NCBI RefSeq assembly: GCF_018294505.1
Contig: NC_057811.1
Coordinates: 408,481,452-408,545,451 of the forward strand
Origin: Triticum aestivum
Taxonomy: Eukaryota > Streptophyta > Magnoliopsida > Poales > Poaceae
DNA length: 64,000 nucleotides
Direction of reading: 5' to 3'
Positions 45,041-56,135 of the stretch are shown piece by piece; the stretch's first letter is position 1; every line of letters starts with the position of its first letter. A model generated the notes under the pieces. It was not told where the DNA came from. It was given only the letters and a program-made list of their open reading frames with translations, and searched no databases. Both the position numbers and the translations under genes were made by a program.

Positions 45041-46660
45041 TGATAGGAGGATGGCGGAGCAGAATCTGTAGAGACCCCCCATTTCAGTTGCTCGGAAGGA
45101 CCACCATCATCCAATGCCTTACCAATTTTGTTCCGCTTTATTGATTTTGCATTGTGACGTCAAACCGACAAGAAAAAGGAATAAAATTCGCTCTTCAGAA
45201 CTAATTCATGCATGATACTGATGAACACTACTCTGATGAAAGGCAAAGTCATGATACGAGGATGGAATATGTATGAAAAACTGGACGGCTTGACATATTC
45301 ACACCTATGATGTGGTAACTAAGCAGAAGGCACTTCATCAAATTAGAAGCACTATAAGCTAGACACCATATGGAAGGTGCAATGAATATCACTATGCCAA
45401 GTTAAAACTGTCTCGTCATAGCTGGCGTTCATCAAACTAGAAGCACTACATGCTAGAAGTCATATTCAAGACGCAAACGAATATCACACTGCCAACTTAA
45501 AGGTGTCCCATCATATGTGACTGACGCAGGATACACAAGAAGAGTAGTTTCATGTAAGAACATGGTGTGATAGACAGATATAGTATGTACCAAAAACAGG
45601 AAAGCGTGTCATATTCACACGTATCATGTGCAAGCTAAGTAGATGCAGTTTACACTAATTAGGAGCAATACAAGCTAGACACCATATGCAACATGCAACC
45701 ATATATCACACTTCCAAGTTAGAGCAAGCACCTTGGATGGAGGAGTAGGGGAGCGGAGACTTGGAACTTGTAATGCACTAGCAATACAAGGAGAATCCGT
45801 ACAGATGCTCCGTTTATGTTGCTGCAGAGGACCACCATCATCGCCTTCCTTACTCTTTTCCTTCCTCTTTTTTGATTTTGCCTTGTCAAGTCAAACCCAC
45901 AAGAAAAAGGAATAAAATTTGCTTTTCAGAACTCATTGATGCATGATACTGACGAGCACTACTTTCATGTAAGACAGACGCATGATAGGAGGATGGAATA
46001 TGTATGAAAAACAGAGACGGCATGACATATTGACATGTATGATGTATAAAGTGTAAACTAAGCACAAGGTGTTTGAACTAGTTAGAAGCAATGCAAGCTA
46101 GAAAGCATATGAAAGATGAAACCAATATCACTCTGCCAAATTAAACGGGTGGCCTAACAAATGTATTTGACCAAATTAGAAGCAATACTCCCTCCGTTCC
46201 ACAATGTAGTGCCTATAGATTTTTCTGAAAGTCAAACTTTGTGAACTTTGACCAAGTGTATAGAGAAAACTGTCTACATCTACAATACCAAACATGTACA
46301 ATGTGAAAATACAACTCATTATGTATCCAATGATGTGCATTTGGTATTCTAGATGTGCCTATTTTTCTGTAGGTGTGTCATATTCACATGTATAATGTGT
46401 AAGCTAAGGAGATGCAATTTAACAAATTAGGAGCAATACAAGCTAGGCACCATATGCAACATGCAACCAGATATCACACTGCCATGTTAGAGCAAGCACC
46501 TGGGGTTGTGGAGTAGGGGAGATGAGACTTGGAACTTGCACTGCAGTAGGAGTAGCAGGAGAATCTGCAGAGATCATCTGTTTCGGTTGCTCCAGAGGAC
46601 CACCATCATTCCGTGCCTTCGTCCTTTTAGATTTTTCCTTGTCAAGTAAACACACAAGAA
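45041..46660 (-). repeat. CACTA tandem exon/intron units (right set)
   Basis: Further copies of the CACTA unit. Exons on the minus strand lie near 45045-45170, 45725-45900 and 46490-46650. The latter two read ...KSKKRKEKSKEGDDGGPLQQ..., ending VPSLRSPTPPSK, and ...RNDGGPLEQPKQMISADS..., ending SLISPTPQPQ. Each is followed by GTGCTTGCTCTAAC. The first has accumulated stops. The units match those left of the LTR insertion. Confidence 0.65.
46188..46380. mobile_element. Stowaway MITE fragment inside the CACTA array
   Basis: Starts TA then CTCCCTCCGTTCCACAATGT, a typical Stowaway left end, but no matching GGGAG right end follows. The right border is approximate. Confidence 0.6.
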
Positions 46661-46887
46661 AAAGGAATGAAATTCGTACTTCCAAATTCGTTGATGCATG
46701 ATACTGACGAACACAACTTTTACGTATGGCAACCACATTGTAGGAGGATGGAATATGTAGAAAAACGCTAAGCAGAAGGCATTTCAACAAATTAGAAGCA
46801 ATGCAATCTAGACACCATATGAAAGATCCAACCAAAATCACTCTACCAAGTTAGATGTGTCTCATTATAAGTGGCACTTCAAAAAAT

Positions 46888-48622
46888 TGTTGGGGAACGC
46901 AGTAATTTCGAAATTTTCCTATGCACACGCAAGATCTATCATGGTGATGCATAGCAACGAGAGGGCAGAGTGTAGTCCACGTACCCTCGTAGACCGTAAG
47001 TGGAAGCGTTATGACAACGCGGTTGATGTAGTCGTACGTCTTCACGATCCGACGAATCCTAGTACCGAAAGTACGGCACCTCCGCGATCTGCACACGTTC
47101 GGCTCGGTGACGTCGCACGAACTCTCGATCCAGCTGAGTGTCGAGGGAGAGCTTCATCAGCACGATGGCGTGATGACGGTGATGACGAAGTTACCGGCGC
47201 AGGGCTTCGCCTAAGCACTACGATGATGTGACCGAGGTGGATTATGGTGGAGGGGGGCACCGCACACGCCTAAGACAGTTGTCTGTTGTGTGTTCTAGGG
47301 TGCCCCTGCCCCCGTATATAAAGGAGCAAGGGGGGAGGCCGGCCGGCCCTAGGGCGCGCCAAGGAGGGGAGGAATCCTCCTCCTAGTAGGAGTAGGATTC
47401 CTCCTTTCCTAGTCCTACTAGGAGGGGGAAGGAAGGAGTGGGAGAGGGGAAGGAAAGCGGGGCGCCACCCCCCTTCCAATTCGGACTCAAGGGGAGGGGG
47501 CGCGCGGCCTGCCCTGGCGGCCCCTCTCTCTCTCCACTAAGGCCCATCTAGGCCCACTAGTTCCTCGGGGGGGGGGGGGTTCGGTAACCCTCCAGCACTC
47601 CGGTTTTCTCTGAAATCACCCAGAACACTTCTGGTGTCCGAATATAGCCATCCAATATATCAATCTTTATGTCTCAACCATTTTGATACTCCTCTTCATG
47701 TCTGTGATCATATCCGAGACTCTGAACTATCTTCGGTACATCAAAACACATAAACTCATAATACCGATCGTCACCGAACGTTAAGCGTGCGGACCCTACG
47801 GGTTCGAGAACTATGTAGACATGACCGAGACACGTCTCCGGTCAATAACCAATAGCGGAACCTGGATGTTCATATTGTCTCCCACATATTCTACGAAGAT
47901 CTTTATCGGTCAAACCGCATAACAACATACGTAGTTCCCTTTGTCATCGGTATGTTACTTGCCTGAGATTCGATCGTCGGTATCTCAATACCTAGTTCAA
48001 TCGCGTTATCGGCAAGTCTCTTTACTCGTTCCGTAATGCATCATCCTGCAACTAACTCATTAGTCACAATGCTTGCAAGGCTTATAGTGATGTGCATTAC
48101 CGAGAGGGCCCAGAGATACCTCTCCGATACTCGGAGTGAAAAATCCTAATCTCGATCTATGCCAACTCAACAAACACCATCGGAGGCACCTGTAGAGTAT
48201 CTTTATAATCACCCAGTTATGTTGTGACGTTTGATAGAACACTAAGTGTTCCTCCGGTATTCGGGAGTTGCATAATCTCATAGTCATAGGAACATGTATA
48301 AGTTATGAAGAAAGCAATAGCAACAAACTAAACGATCATCGTGCTAAGATAACAAATGGGTCAAGTCAATCACATCATTCTCTAATGATGTTATCCCATT
48401 TATCAAATGACAACTCTTCGTCCATGGCTAGGAAACTTAACCATCTTTGATTAACGAGCTAGTCAAGTAGAGGCATACTAGTGACACTCTGTTTGTCTAT
48501 GTATTCACACATGTACTAAGTTTCCAGATAATACAATTCTAGCATGAATAATAAACATTTATCATGACATAAGGAAATATAAATAACAACTTTATTATTG
48601 CCTCTAGGGCATATTTCCTTCA
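46888..48622 (-). mobile_element. 3' LTR of a minus-strand Angela/BARE-like copia element
   Basis: On the plus strand it runs from TGTTGGGGAACGCAG to GGCATATTTCCTTCA, i.e. TGAAGGAAATATGCCC to CCCCAACA on the minus strand, the well-known ends of Angela-type elements. The LTR TATA box is at about 47315-47320 on the minus strand. The polypurine tract lies just right of it (GTGCAAGTGAGAGAC on the minus strand). Confidence 0.9.
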
Positions 48623-48694
48623 GTCTCTCACTTGCACTAGAGTCAATAATCTAGATTACATTGTAATGATTCTAACACCCATGGAGTCTTGGTG

Positions 48695-49470
48695 CTAATC
48701 ATGTCTTGCTTGTGAGAGAGGCTTAGTCAACGGGTCTGCAACATTCAGATCCGTATGTATCTTGCAAATCTCTATGTCTCCCTCCTTGACTTGATCGTGG
48801 ATGGAATTGAAGCGTCTCTTGATGTGCTTGGTTCTCTTGTGAAATCTGGATTCCTTTGCCAAGGCAATTGCACAAGTATTGTCACAAAAGATTTTCATTG
48901 GACCCGATGCACTAGGTATGACACCTAGATCGGATATGAACTCCTTCATCCAAACTTCTTCATTCGCTACTTCCGAAGCAGCTATGTACTCCGCTTCACA
49001 CGTAGATCCTGCCACGACGCTTTGCTTGGAACTGCACCAACTGACAGCTCCACCATTCAGTAAAAATACGTATCCGGTTTGTGACTTAGAGTCATCCGGA
49101 TCAGTGTCAAAGCTTGCATCGACGTAACCATTTACGACGAGCTCTTTGTCACCTCCATAAACGAGAAACATATCCTTAGTCCTTTTCAGATATTTCAGGA
49201 TATTCTTGACCGCTGTCCAGTGATCCACTCCTGGATTACTTTGGTACCTCCCTGCCAAACTAATAGCAAGGCACATATCAGGTCTGGTACACAACATTGC
49301 ATACATGATAGAACCTATGGCTGAAGCATAGGGAATGACATTCATTTTCTCTCTATCTTCTGCAGTGGTCGGGCATTGAGTCTGAGTCAACTTCACACCT
49401 TGTAATACAGGCAAGAACCCTTTCTTTGCTTGATCCATTTTGAACTCGTTCAAAACTTTGTCAAGGTATG
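48695..49470 (-). CDS. copia polyprotein fragment: end of RT and RNase H
   Basis: An open frame of more than 250 codons, cut at its N-terminal side by a gypsy LTR at 49471. It begins in the RT connection (TYLDKVLNEFKMDQAKKGFL), continues with YASAIGSIMYAMLCTRPDM, and then RNase H with VDASFDTDPDDSKSQTGYVF, CEAEYIAASE, FCDNTCAIALAK and the tail HTDLNVADPLTKPL. The four RNase H acidic residues look present. The stop is at 48695, then a short 3' region with the polypurine tract and the LTR. The rest of the element (gag, integrase, most of RT) is missing. Confidence 0.88.
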
Positions 49471-49890
49471 TGACGGTGTCCTGGACTAGGGGGTACTCAA
49501 CACTTCGTCTCCCAAACAGGTGTATCGGGCCAAGGACCCCCGTGGCGGTTCACTCATAGGCCACTTTGGGCAGCCCATGCCGCATACAAGGAGGATTCCA
49601 CAAGACTTGGCGCCCAGGACAAGGACTCCTCTAAACCCTAGGCCTCCAGTGCATTATATAAACCGAGGCTAGGCTAGTCAATAGATCATCTAATATTCAT
49701 TACTACAATCTCGTGGTAGATACTTGCACTCTGTACTACACCCATATGAAAACAATCAAAAGCAACATGTAGGGTATTATCTCTTCGAGAGAGCCCAAAG
49801 CTGGGTAAAATCCTATGTCCATGTTACCACCGCTCCAAGACGCCTAGCTTAGGACCCCTACCACGAGATACGCTGGATATAGAACTGACA
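49471..49890 (+). mobile_element. gypsy 5' LTR (short type)
   Basis: TGACGGTGTCCTGGACTAGG to ATAGAACTGACA, 420 bases, followed by TTGGTGCTTTCATTGAGAG, the text that usually follows the 5' LTR in a group of Triticeae gypsy elements. A TATA-like ATTATATAAACC lies near 49653. It interrupts the Angela-like pol. Confidence 0.7.
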
Positions 49891-51300
49891 TTGGTGCTTT
49901 CATTGAGAGCCTGCTAGGTGATCGCCATGGCTCGATGGAAGTCTAGATCAACGATCAGCTTATATTTTTTCAGCTAGATCTGTTCAACTTATCTTCTTTG
50001 CAAAATCGTTGCAGCCGCGTCATACAACTCTGTTTGTAGATCAAGAATTTTTTACCAAAGGCGGGTACGCTGCTAGGCAGTACGGCGGATCGGGTTGTGC
50101 GGCGGCCACCAGCAACACATCCAACCCATGGAGACATGCAACTCCCGTACGCCATGTGAGGTCCCACGAAGTGCGCATATGCATGCGGCAGTCTGGGGCT
50201 GCAATCCCAGCCTTGCGAGGAGCCGCGGCTGACCAGGAACAAGTATCCGGCGGCAGCGCCGTGCAAGGCCACAAAAGAAGTACCCGTATGCACGGATTCC
50301 AAAGCATGCATCACCACGTAAAGCTGCCCAACCTAAGTATATCTAACTTGGTCTCGTTTTCTGTACTAGTACTTTCTCCTGTACGAGAGGTTGAGATCGA
50401 TTTTAGTACTAGTTCTATTACTTGCTAATTGGCCTGCTTAAATTCCACCAATATAATCTGATAGTTTTCGGATTAAATCTGTTTTATGTAAATCATCTTT
50501 TTTCCAAATCGTGGCTGCCAAGTTGTGCTACTTTGTTCGCAGTCAGACAAGGATTAAATTTTTTTAACGATGACGGTTGTACCTGTCGCCTGGCAAAGCA
50601 TTGTGTGGGTCAACGCAAAAAGTTAAAGAACAAAGATCGTCGAGGAGCAGGGCACATGGCCGCATCCGAACTCAGCTCGGTGGCGTCACACATCAGGGAG
50701 GATTCATTTCTTTTACTCTTCATATTCTTTTGGATCACTAGTCGGCAGCTGATCCTCTATTACTTTTTCTAGAAAGGGCGTAGACCAAAAGTTTTACTAG
50801 TACTAACCTGATTGAGTACTATGTGTAGCACGTACGGATCACTTCGGCTATTCACAACTATCTACTGCAGTCATGGCCATCAAACAGACCCAGCTTGTGA
50901 GAACGTGCTGCACATCATCGGAGATCCTGAGCGGCCGTGTTCCAGCCGAGCACGCGCACGCAGCATCACGCTAGAACAGCAGACATTGACTAAATTCAGA
51001 TCGCTTGGCAACATACAGGAAGACCCAATCCTTCTTTCTTTTCTTTGTTATTCAATGAAGGCGGTCTTTGCTTTTTGCTAATCATAGTCTTTCTTGCACT
51101 TCTCACGTGCTAGTGCTGGTACTAGTATTATTACTAGGTGCAAATCCAAAAGCACCCACATGTGTCTCTTCGTATTGCTACAACAAATGACCAGGTGCTA
51201 TTAATCCTAGTAATTTTTTGCTTGCTTGGGTTTATTTTTACCGAGGAATTATTACTCTAGTCTATTCCACTCTCTACACACAGGTCTGTCAAATGGTGGC
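49891..51300. other. unassigned, start of a gypsy internal region
   Basis: After the LTR there is about 1.4 kb without a recognisable gag or pol. Two parts near 49960-50060 and 50440-50580 look weakly alike, suggesting an internal duplication. No gene is called. Confidence 0.4.
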
Positions 51301-51779
51301 TGTCGATGTCAAAACCGGCGGATCTCGGGTAGGGGGTCCCGAACTGTGCGTCTAAGGTCGATGGTAAGAGGAGACAGGGGACACGATGTTTACCCAGGTT
51401 CGGGCCCTCTCTATGGAGGTAATACCCTACTTCCTGCTTGATTGATCCTGATGAATATGAGTATTACAAGAGTTGATCTACCACGAGATCGTAATGGCTA
51501 AACCCTAAAAGCCTAGCCTGTATGACTATGGTAATGAATCTGCCCCCTCCAAACTAAGTCCTCCGGTTTATATAGACACCGGGAGGATCTAGGGTTACAG
51601 AAGGTCGGTTACAAAGGAAGGAATCTACATATTTGATCGCCAAGCTTGCCTTCCACGCCAAGGAGAGTCCCATCCGGACACGGGTGCAGTCTTCGTTCTT
51701 CGTATCTCCACAGCCCATCAGTCCGGCCCATGGCTAACAGGCCGGACGCCCGAGGACCCCTTAGTCCAGGACTCCCTCA
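51301..51779 (-). mobile_element. 3' LTR of a second gypsy element, minus orientation
   Basis: TGTCGATGTCAAAACCGGCG to CCAGGACTCCCTCA on the plus strand, 479 bases. Just right of it GTAGCCCCCGAACC is a polypurine tract on the minus strand, so the LTR is the 3' LTR of a minus-strand element. The text is a common Triticeae gypsy LTR. Confidence 0.8.
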
Positions 51780-52107
51780 GTAGCCCCCGAACCAGTCTTC
51801 AATGACGAGGTGTTCGGTGCATAGATTGTCTTCGGCATTGCAAGGCGGGTTCCTCCACCGATGACTTCTAAGTAGTGTGCTCGGCCTTCCATTTAATGTT
51901 GTACCCCTCGGCTTCTGTGTATCAACAACTTCAGTTTCCACGTGTCGAGCGAATGCGAGAGGTCAGGGTATTTTTGCACATAACACCCCGACCACGTGAG
52001 GGACAACGTCTATTTAACGAGATTGGATCCCAGATCCATTCAACATCTCGTGGAGAAAATCCTCAAAGGTTGCTAGGAAAGAACACTCCAATATGTCTAG
52101 CGTCCCC
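51780..52107. other. internal remnant of the second gypsy element
   Basis: About 330 bases next to the polypurine tract. A plus-strand ATG at 52094 (MSSVP) may be the start of an antisense ORF like the one at 53270, but it is cut after five codons by the next LTR. Confidence 0.5.
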
Positions 52108-52977
52108 TGTCGGATCACGGGTTCCGGCAAAACCCTTAAGGTTCGAACTCTGGGGTGCGCGCGAAGTTCTTTCCCTCCTACCGATCCACACCCTAGCTTG
52201 CTAAGATCTCGCAGATGAACTCGACGGAATTGCAACACAAAAAGACACGAGATTTATACTGGTTCGGGCCACCGTTGTGGTGTAATACCCTACTCCAGTG
52301 TGGTGGTGGTGGATTGCCTCTTGGGCTGATGATGAACAGTACAAGGGGAAGAACTGCCTCCTGAGGTTGAGGTGTTCTTGTGTTTGGTGTGTGGCTAGGG
52401 ATTGGCTCTAGATCTGATGAGATGATCCTACTGTGGTGGCTAGTTCTGCTTATATAGGCCCTAGTCCTCTTCCCAAATATTGAGCGGGAAGGGAGCCAAC
52501 AACGGTGGCCAATTTGAAAGGGGACAGCTAGTACAGCTTATCCTGACTAAAGTAGTCTTCGCCCGCGAAAGACTCTGGTGGTGACGCCGTCTTGGGCTCC
52601 ACGGTCACCTCCGTCTTGCTGGCCTCATGGTCTTGGTCTCGTTGCACTGATATGGAAACCTTTTCTTGATGCCTCGGTACTCCGCGCCTGCGCCTGCCTC
52701 CTTAGCACCAAAGAGGAAACATGGACGCTGCGCGTGCTGGCGCCCGCCTGGTGTCCTCGCGAGGTTTGCCTTGCCTTGATCTCTCCACCCCTCGTGAGTC
52801 TGCCGAGCATGGCCGCTCCTGAGGAGGTCTTGGGTCGTCCGCCCCGCGAGGCTTGGCCCCTCGCGAGGGTCTCGAATGCCTTGTCGATGAAGATGGGCCG
52901 CACAGGCCTGCTCGCATAGCCGCGCCGTGGGCCGCAGGCAGGCAAGTCTGGGGACCCCCGTTCCCAGAACGCCGACA
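52108..52977 (-). mobile_element. 3' LTR of a third gypsy element (Tat-like), minus orientation
   Basis: TGTCGGATCACGGGTTCC to AGAACGCCGACA on the plus strand, 870 bases, with inverted TGTCGG/CCGACA ends. GTAGCCCCCGGGC directly to its right is a polypurine tract on the minus strand. The element continues to 56135, where a copia LTR cuts it. Confidence 0.82.
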
Positions 52978-53269
52978 GTAGCCCCCGGGCCCAAGGCGCG
53001 CTCGGGCTTGGCTTCGAGGCGAAGCGAAAGGTCAAGCGCGGAGCGCCGCGGGCCCCAAAAGCCTGCGGCCTTGGTCGACGCATGGCGGTTGATTGGACGT
53101 GGGCGTCTCCGCTTCCCCACGCTGCCTTAGAATCCACCTGGCTACGTGGCCCCCGCAACCTACGCAATTATTCCTTCGTCGCCCGCACCTTGCTTCCCCA
53201 ATCTCTCTGCTTCCTCGAGACTCTGCTTCTCCTCTCCAATCTGACCTGCCTCCTGCCCGTTTCATCGCC

Positions 53270-56135
53270 ATGGCGCCGAAACAAGCAGACAAGGGGAAGA
53301 AGCCACTGTCCTCGCCGGGTGCGCCTCCGGTCGTCGAGCCTGTGGTCGGTCGATCCTTGGTGCTTAACGACGAGGCCATGGATAAGGTGCGTCCAATGCT
53401 CGCTTCCAGCTTCAACGAGTGGGGGAAGACGGTGGCTTGGCCTGCGTCTCGCGCTCGCACTGCCCGGGCAGCCACCAAGGTCCCAATCTTTATCGATGCC
53501 CTTTGGGCTGGCCTGATTCCTCCCTTCTCCGCCTTCTTCAGCGCGGTGCTTGAGCATTATCAGATCCACATGCTGCATCTCCACCCTCAATCAGTGACTC
53601 TCCTTGCCGTTTTTGCCTATGTGTGTGAAGCCATGGTGGGCATTGCTCCTTCTGTGGCCCTCCTCCGCCATTTCTTCTCACTGCATCTGATTGCCCCCGA
53701 CAAAGCTCGGGGTGCATGAGCTTCCAGGCCGTGGCCGCGACAGCGGGCACGGGGATCGACTTCGAGCTTCCTCCATCCATGAGCGAGTTTTGGACATGGT
53801 GGGTGTTTGTCAACGCCGGTGTGCTTAGCCCCCTGCTCGATGCCCCGTCAGCGCCTGCCGTTTCCCACTCTGGTTGGAGCCACGAGAGGCTCATGAGCCC
53901 CCGTCTCGCTTCCGTCTGGTTCAGGTTGAGGAGGCTGAAGGACCGCGGCGTGACCGCGCCTATGGTGGTGAAGGAATTCGTCAAGCGCTGGATCGCTCCG
54001 CTTCAGCGCCACTCTCGCCCGATGTGGACCTTGCTCAGCAGTCAGGACCATATGAGGTTTCAAGAGTCCGGGCTCCCTCTCGGGACGCGGCAAACAGTGC
54101 TCAAGCTCCTGACAGGTGTCCCTTTGCTAGATGACTTGCTTGGGAAGAACTGTTTGCTGTATCGCTGCAAGAACAAGGCTGAATTTGCAGGGAGCATGCC
54201 TCCCTTTGAAGAGTGGGGTCTGCGTTCGGACGGCCTAGTGGGGTCCCGCAAGAACCCTTTCTGCGTGGTTCCCTTTCTCGCTGCCGGCGCCGAGCCCGCC
54301 CCGAACGTGGGTGCAGGGGGGCGAGCGCGGCAAGATGCTGGCGGCTCGAGTGCTGATGTGCGGACGCCGCCAGGGGCTCCTAGGGCGTCGTCCTCTGGAA
54401 CCCGCGATTCTGGGACGTTGGTCGCCGAGGCGACGCAGCATTTGGCTCCCGAGGCTGAAACTCCGGAGGCCTCGGGAGGTCGCGGCAAGACGGCGCTTGG
54501 CTGTTCTCCGCAGCCAAGCACTCTTGAAGTTGTTCTCTCGGGCGCTTCTCTAGCTGCACCTCGTACTGGCCAACACGTTCAGTGCTTCGCCCGGCTTTGC
54601 GTGGACTTCGAGGAACTCCGCAAGAGGAAAGGGTCTCCGGGTGACAGTGGTATCTTCGGTCCATTGAAGCGTCGAAAGTACATCGCCGTCGACGAGTAAG
54701 TACTGCACCTTGTGGTTTCTTGATCGCTGCTTTCCTTCCTGACGCTGGCTCTTCAGGACCCCTTCTGCCAGGGCCGTTGAGCCCTCCGAGAAGCAATCCT
54801 CGCCTTCCTTGGCACTAACGTTGGACTTGTGCACCCCGAGCCTGCATGCCGCCCTGGAACCGAGCCGGCCGAGGTGGTGCGCTCGCCTTCATGGCGCCTC
54901 GAATCTGCGGCTTCGTTGTGCTCCCTTCACGGTCTGGCTTGGAGCCTGGCGGGCGTTCCCCGGACTCCTCCTTTGGTGATGGACAACAGCTGGTTGGCTT
55001 CGGCCTTCAGCTCCTCCTTAAGCAGCGGGCCCCGTCGAGCCAGGGCCCCTCATGAGGTCGGGCCAGCACCTGGAGCGGCACCAGCCCCCAGCCCCCTGCT
55101 GAGAGGGGGTGCGTCGCTTAACGCCCCGCCTGCGGCCCCCGTGGCAGAGGACGAGGTGGGGCGTGCGTTGGAGTTGGAACGCGGGCGGAGCGTCGTTCGT
55201 CATGAGTTCTTCCAGAAGGCGATGGACGCGATGAGCCGACTCGGCGAAGAACTCACAGGTGTCGACTCGCGCCTTGAGGCTGAAGGTCTTCGGCTGGTGG
55301 AGGAACGGCGTAAGCTGAGGGTGGCCATCAACCTTGGCCGCTACCAGCGTGATCTTGACAATGCGAAGGCCGAGGCGTCCCTCAAGATTTCCCGTGAAGC
55401 TCGCTCCCGGGCTTTGGAGGAGGCTCGCGAGGCTGACCGTCGTCGCGAGGCTGCGGAGAAGCGTGCGTGGGAGCTCCAAGCTTGGAGCGCATACCTCGAG
55501 CGCCAGGTGGAGGCGCGCAGAGCCGCCCTTCCGTCGCTGAGGGGGGCGCCCGTAGAGGAAGAGGAGGTCCGAAGGCGCGAGGAGGCGCTGGCTCTGGAAG
55601 CCATGGAGCGCAGCCTTGAGCTCGAGCAGCTGGAGACGAGGGAGCGTCAAGTTGCTCAAGCGGAAGATGCCATCGGGGCTCACGAGGCCAAGGCCCAGGA
55701 GGAAGTCGACCACCAGGTGGCCCAGGTTCGCGTGGATCTTGAAGGTCGGTACGACCTGAAGCTGAAGCTTGCAGGAACTGAGGCGGCGGGCAGGACCGCC
55801 GCTCTCAGGCCCACGTTAGACGAGGCGGAGAGACGTGGGGAGGCCACGGCGCAGGCGGACTTGGCCTCCGCCCGCGCCGAGCTGCTTTTGCTTCAGAAAT
55901 GGGTTGATGACGCCGAGGCCGTCGCGCGGCAAAACAGGGAGGAAGTGCTGGAGAGGCGGACGCTGGAGCGCGTCCACGCTCCCATGCTTCAGGATGTTCG
56001 GAACAGGGCCAACACTGCCCTGGGCCATGTCTGCGACGTGAACGCCCCCCATCCTCAGGTGAATGACTACGCCAGTCACCTCCGCTTCTTCACCGACGTG
56101 GTGACACGCCTGGAGGCCCGATCTGACGAAGCTCA
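53270..56135 (+). pseudogene. antisense ORF of the Tat-like gypsy element (putative gypsy-type transposon domain plus coiled coil)
   Basis: On the strand opposite to the element's own direction, next to its 3' LTR, lies a long gene-like region. It starts MAPKQADKGKKPL at 53270. The first part (IDALWAGLIPPFSAFFSAVL, LLRHFFSLHLIAPDKARG) resembles the Transposase_28 or 'putative gypsy type transposon' domain. It continues after a lost G near 53714 as MSFQAVAATAGTGIDFEL. A GTAAGT donor at 54696 and a CAG acceptor ending at 54756 suggest a 61-base intron. Another frame change occurs near 54860. The C-terminal part (55140-56100) is a long Arg/Glu/Ala-rich coiled coil ending in LRFFTDVVTRLEARSDEA. 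GC content is far higher than the surroundings. Its function in the element is unknown. Because of the frame breaks it is called a pseudogene. Confidence 0.75.

Larger units (their letters stand above)
19963..46887 (-). mobile_element. CACTA transposon, left end and body (interrupted, right end missing)
   Basis: The left terminus reads CACTACAAAAAAAGACAC, the hallmark of CACTA (En/Spm) elements, followed by text like the Caspar-type ends of Triticeae. The body continues to 25828, is split by the LTR element at 25829-45040, and resumes at 45041-46887, where an Angela-like LTR follows. No right TAGTG terminus is seen. The genes run on the minus strand. A transposase domain (Transposase_21) is not visible, so this copy cannot move by itself. 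Confidence 0.85.

Noticed and set aside
52605..53167. Overlapping 170-180-codon minus-strand frames in and beside the gypsy LTR
   Set aside because: GC-rich noncoding LTR and leader sequence; no recognisable domain and the frames cross the LTR border.
55018..55713. 231-codon minus-strand frame
   Set aside because: Shadow of the GC-rich coiled-coil part of the antisense ORF; no motif of the Tat-like pol.
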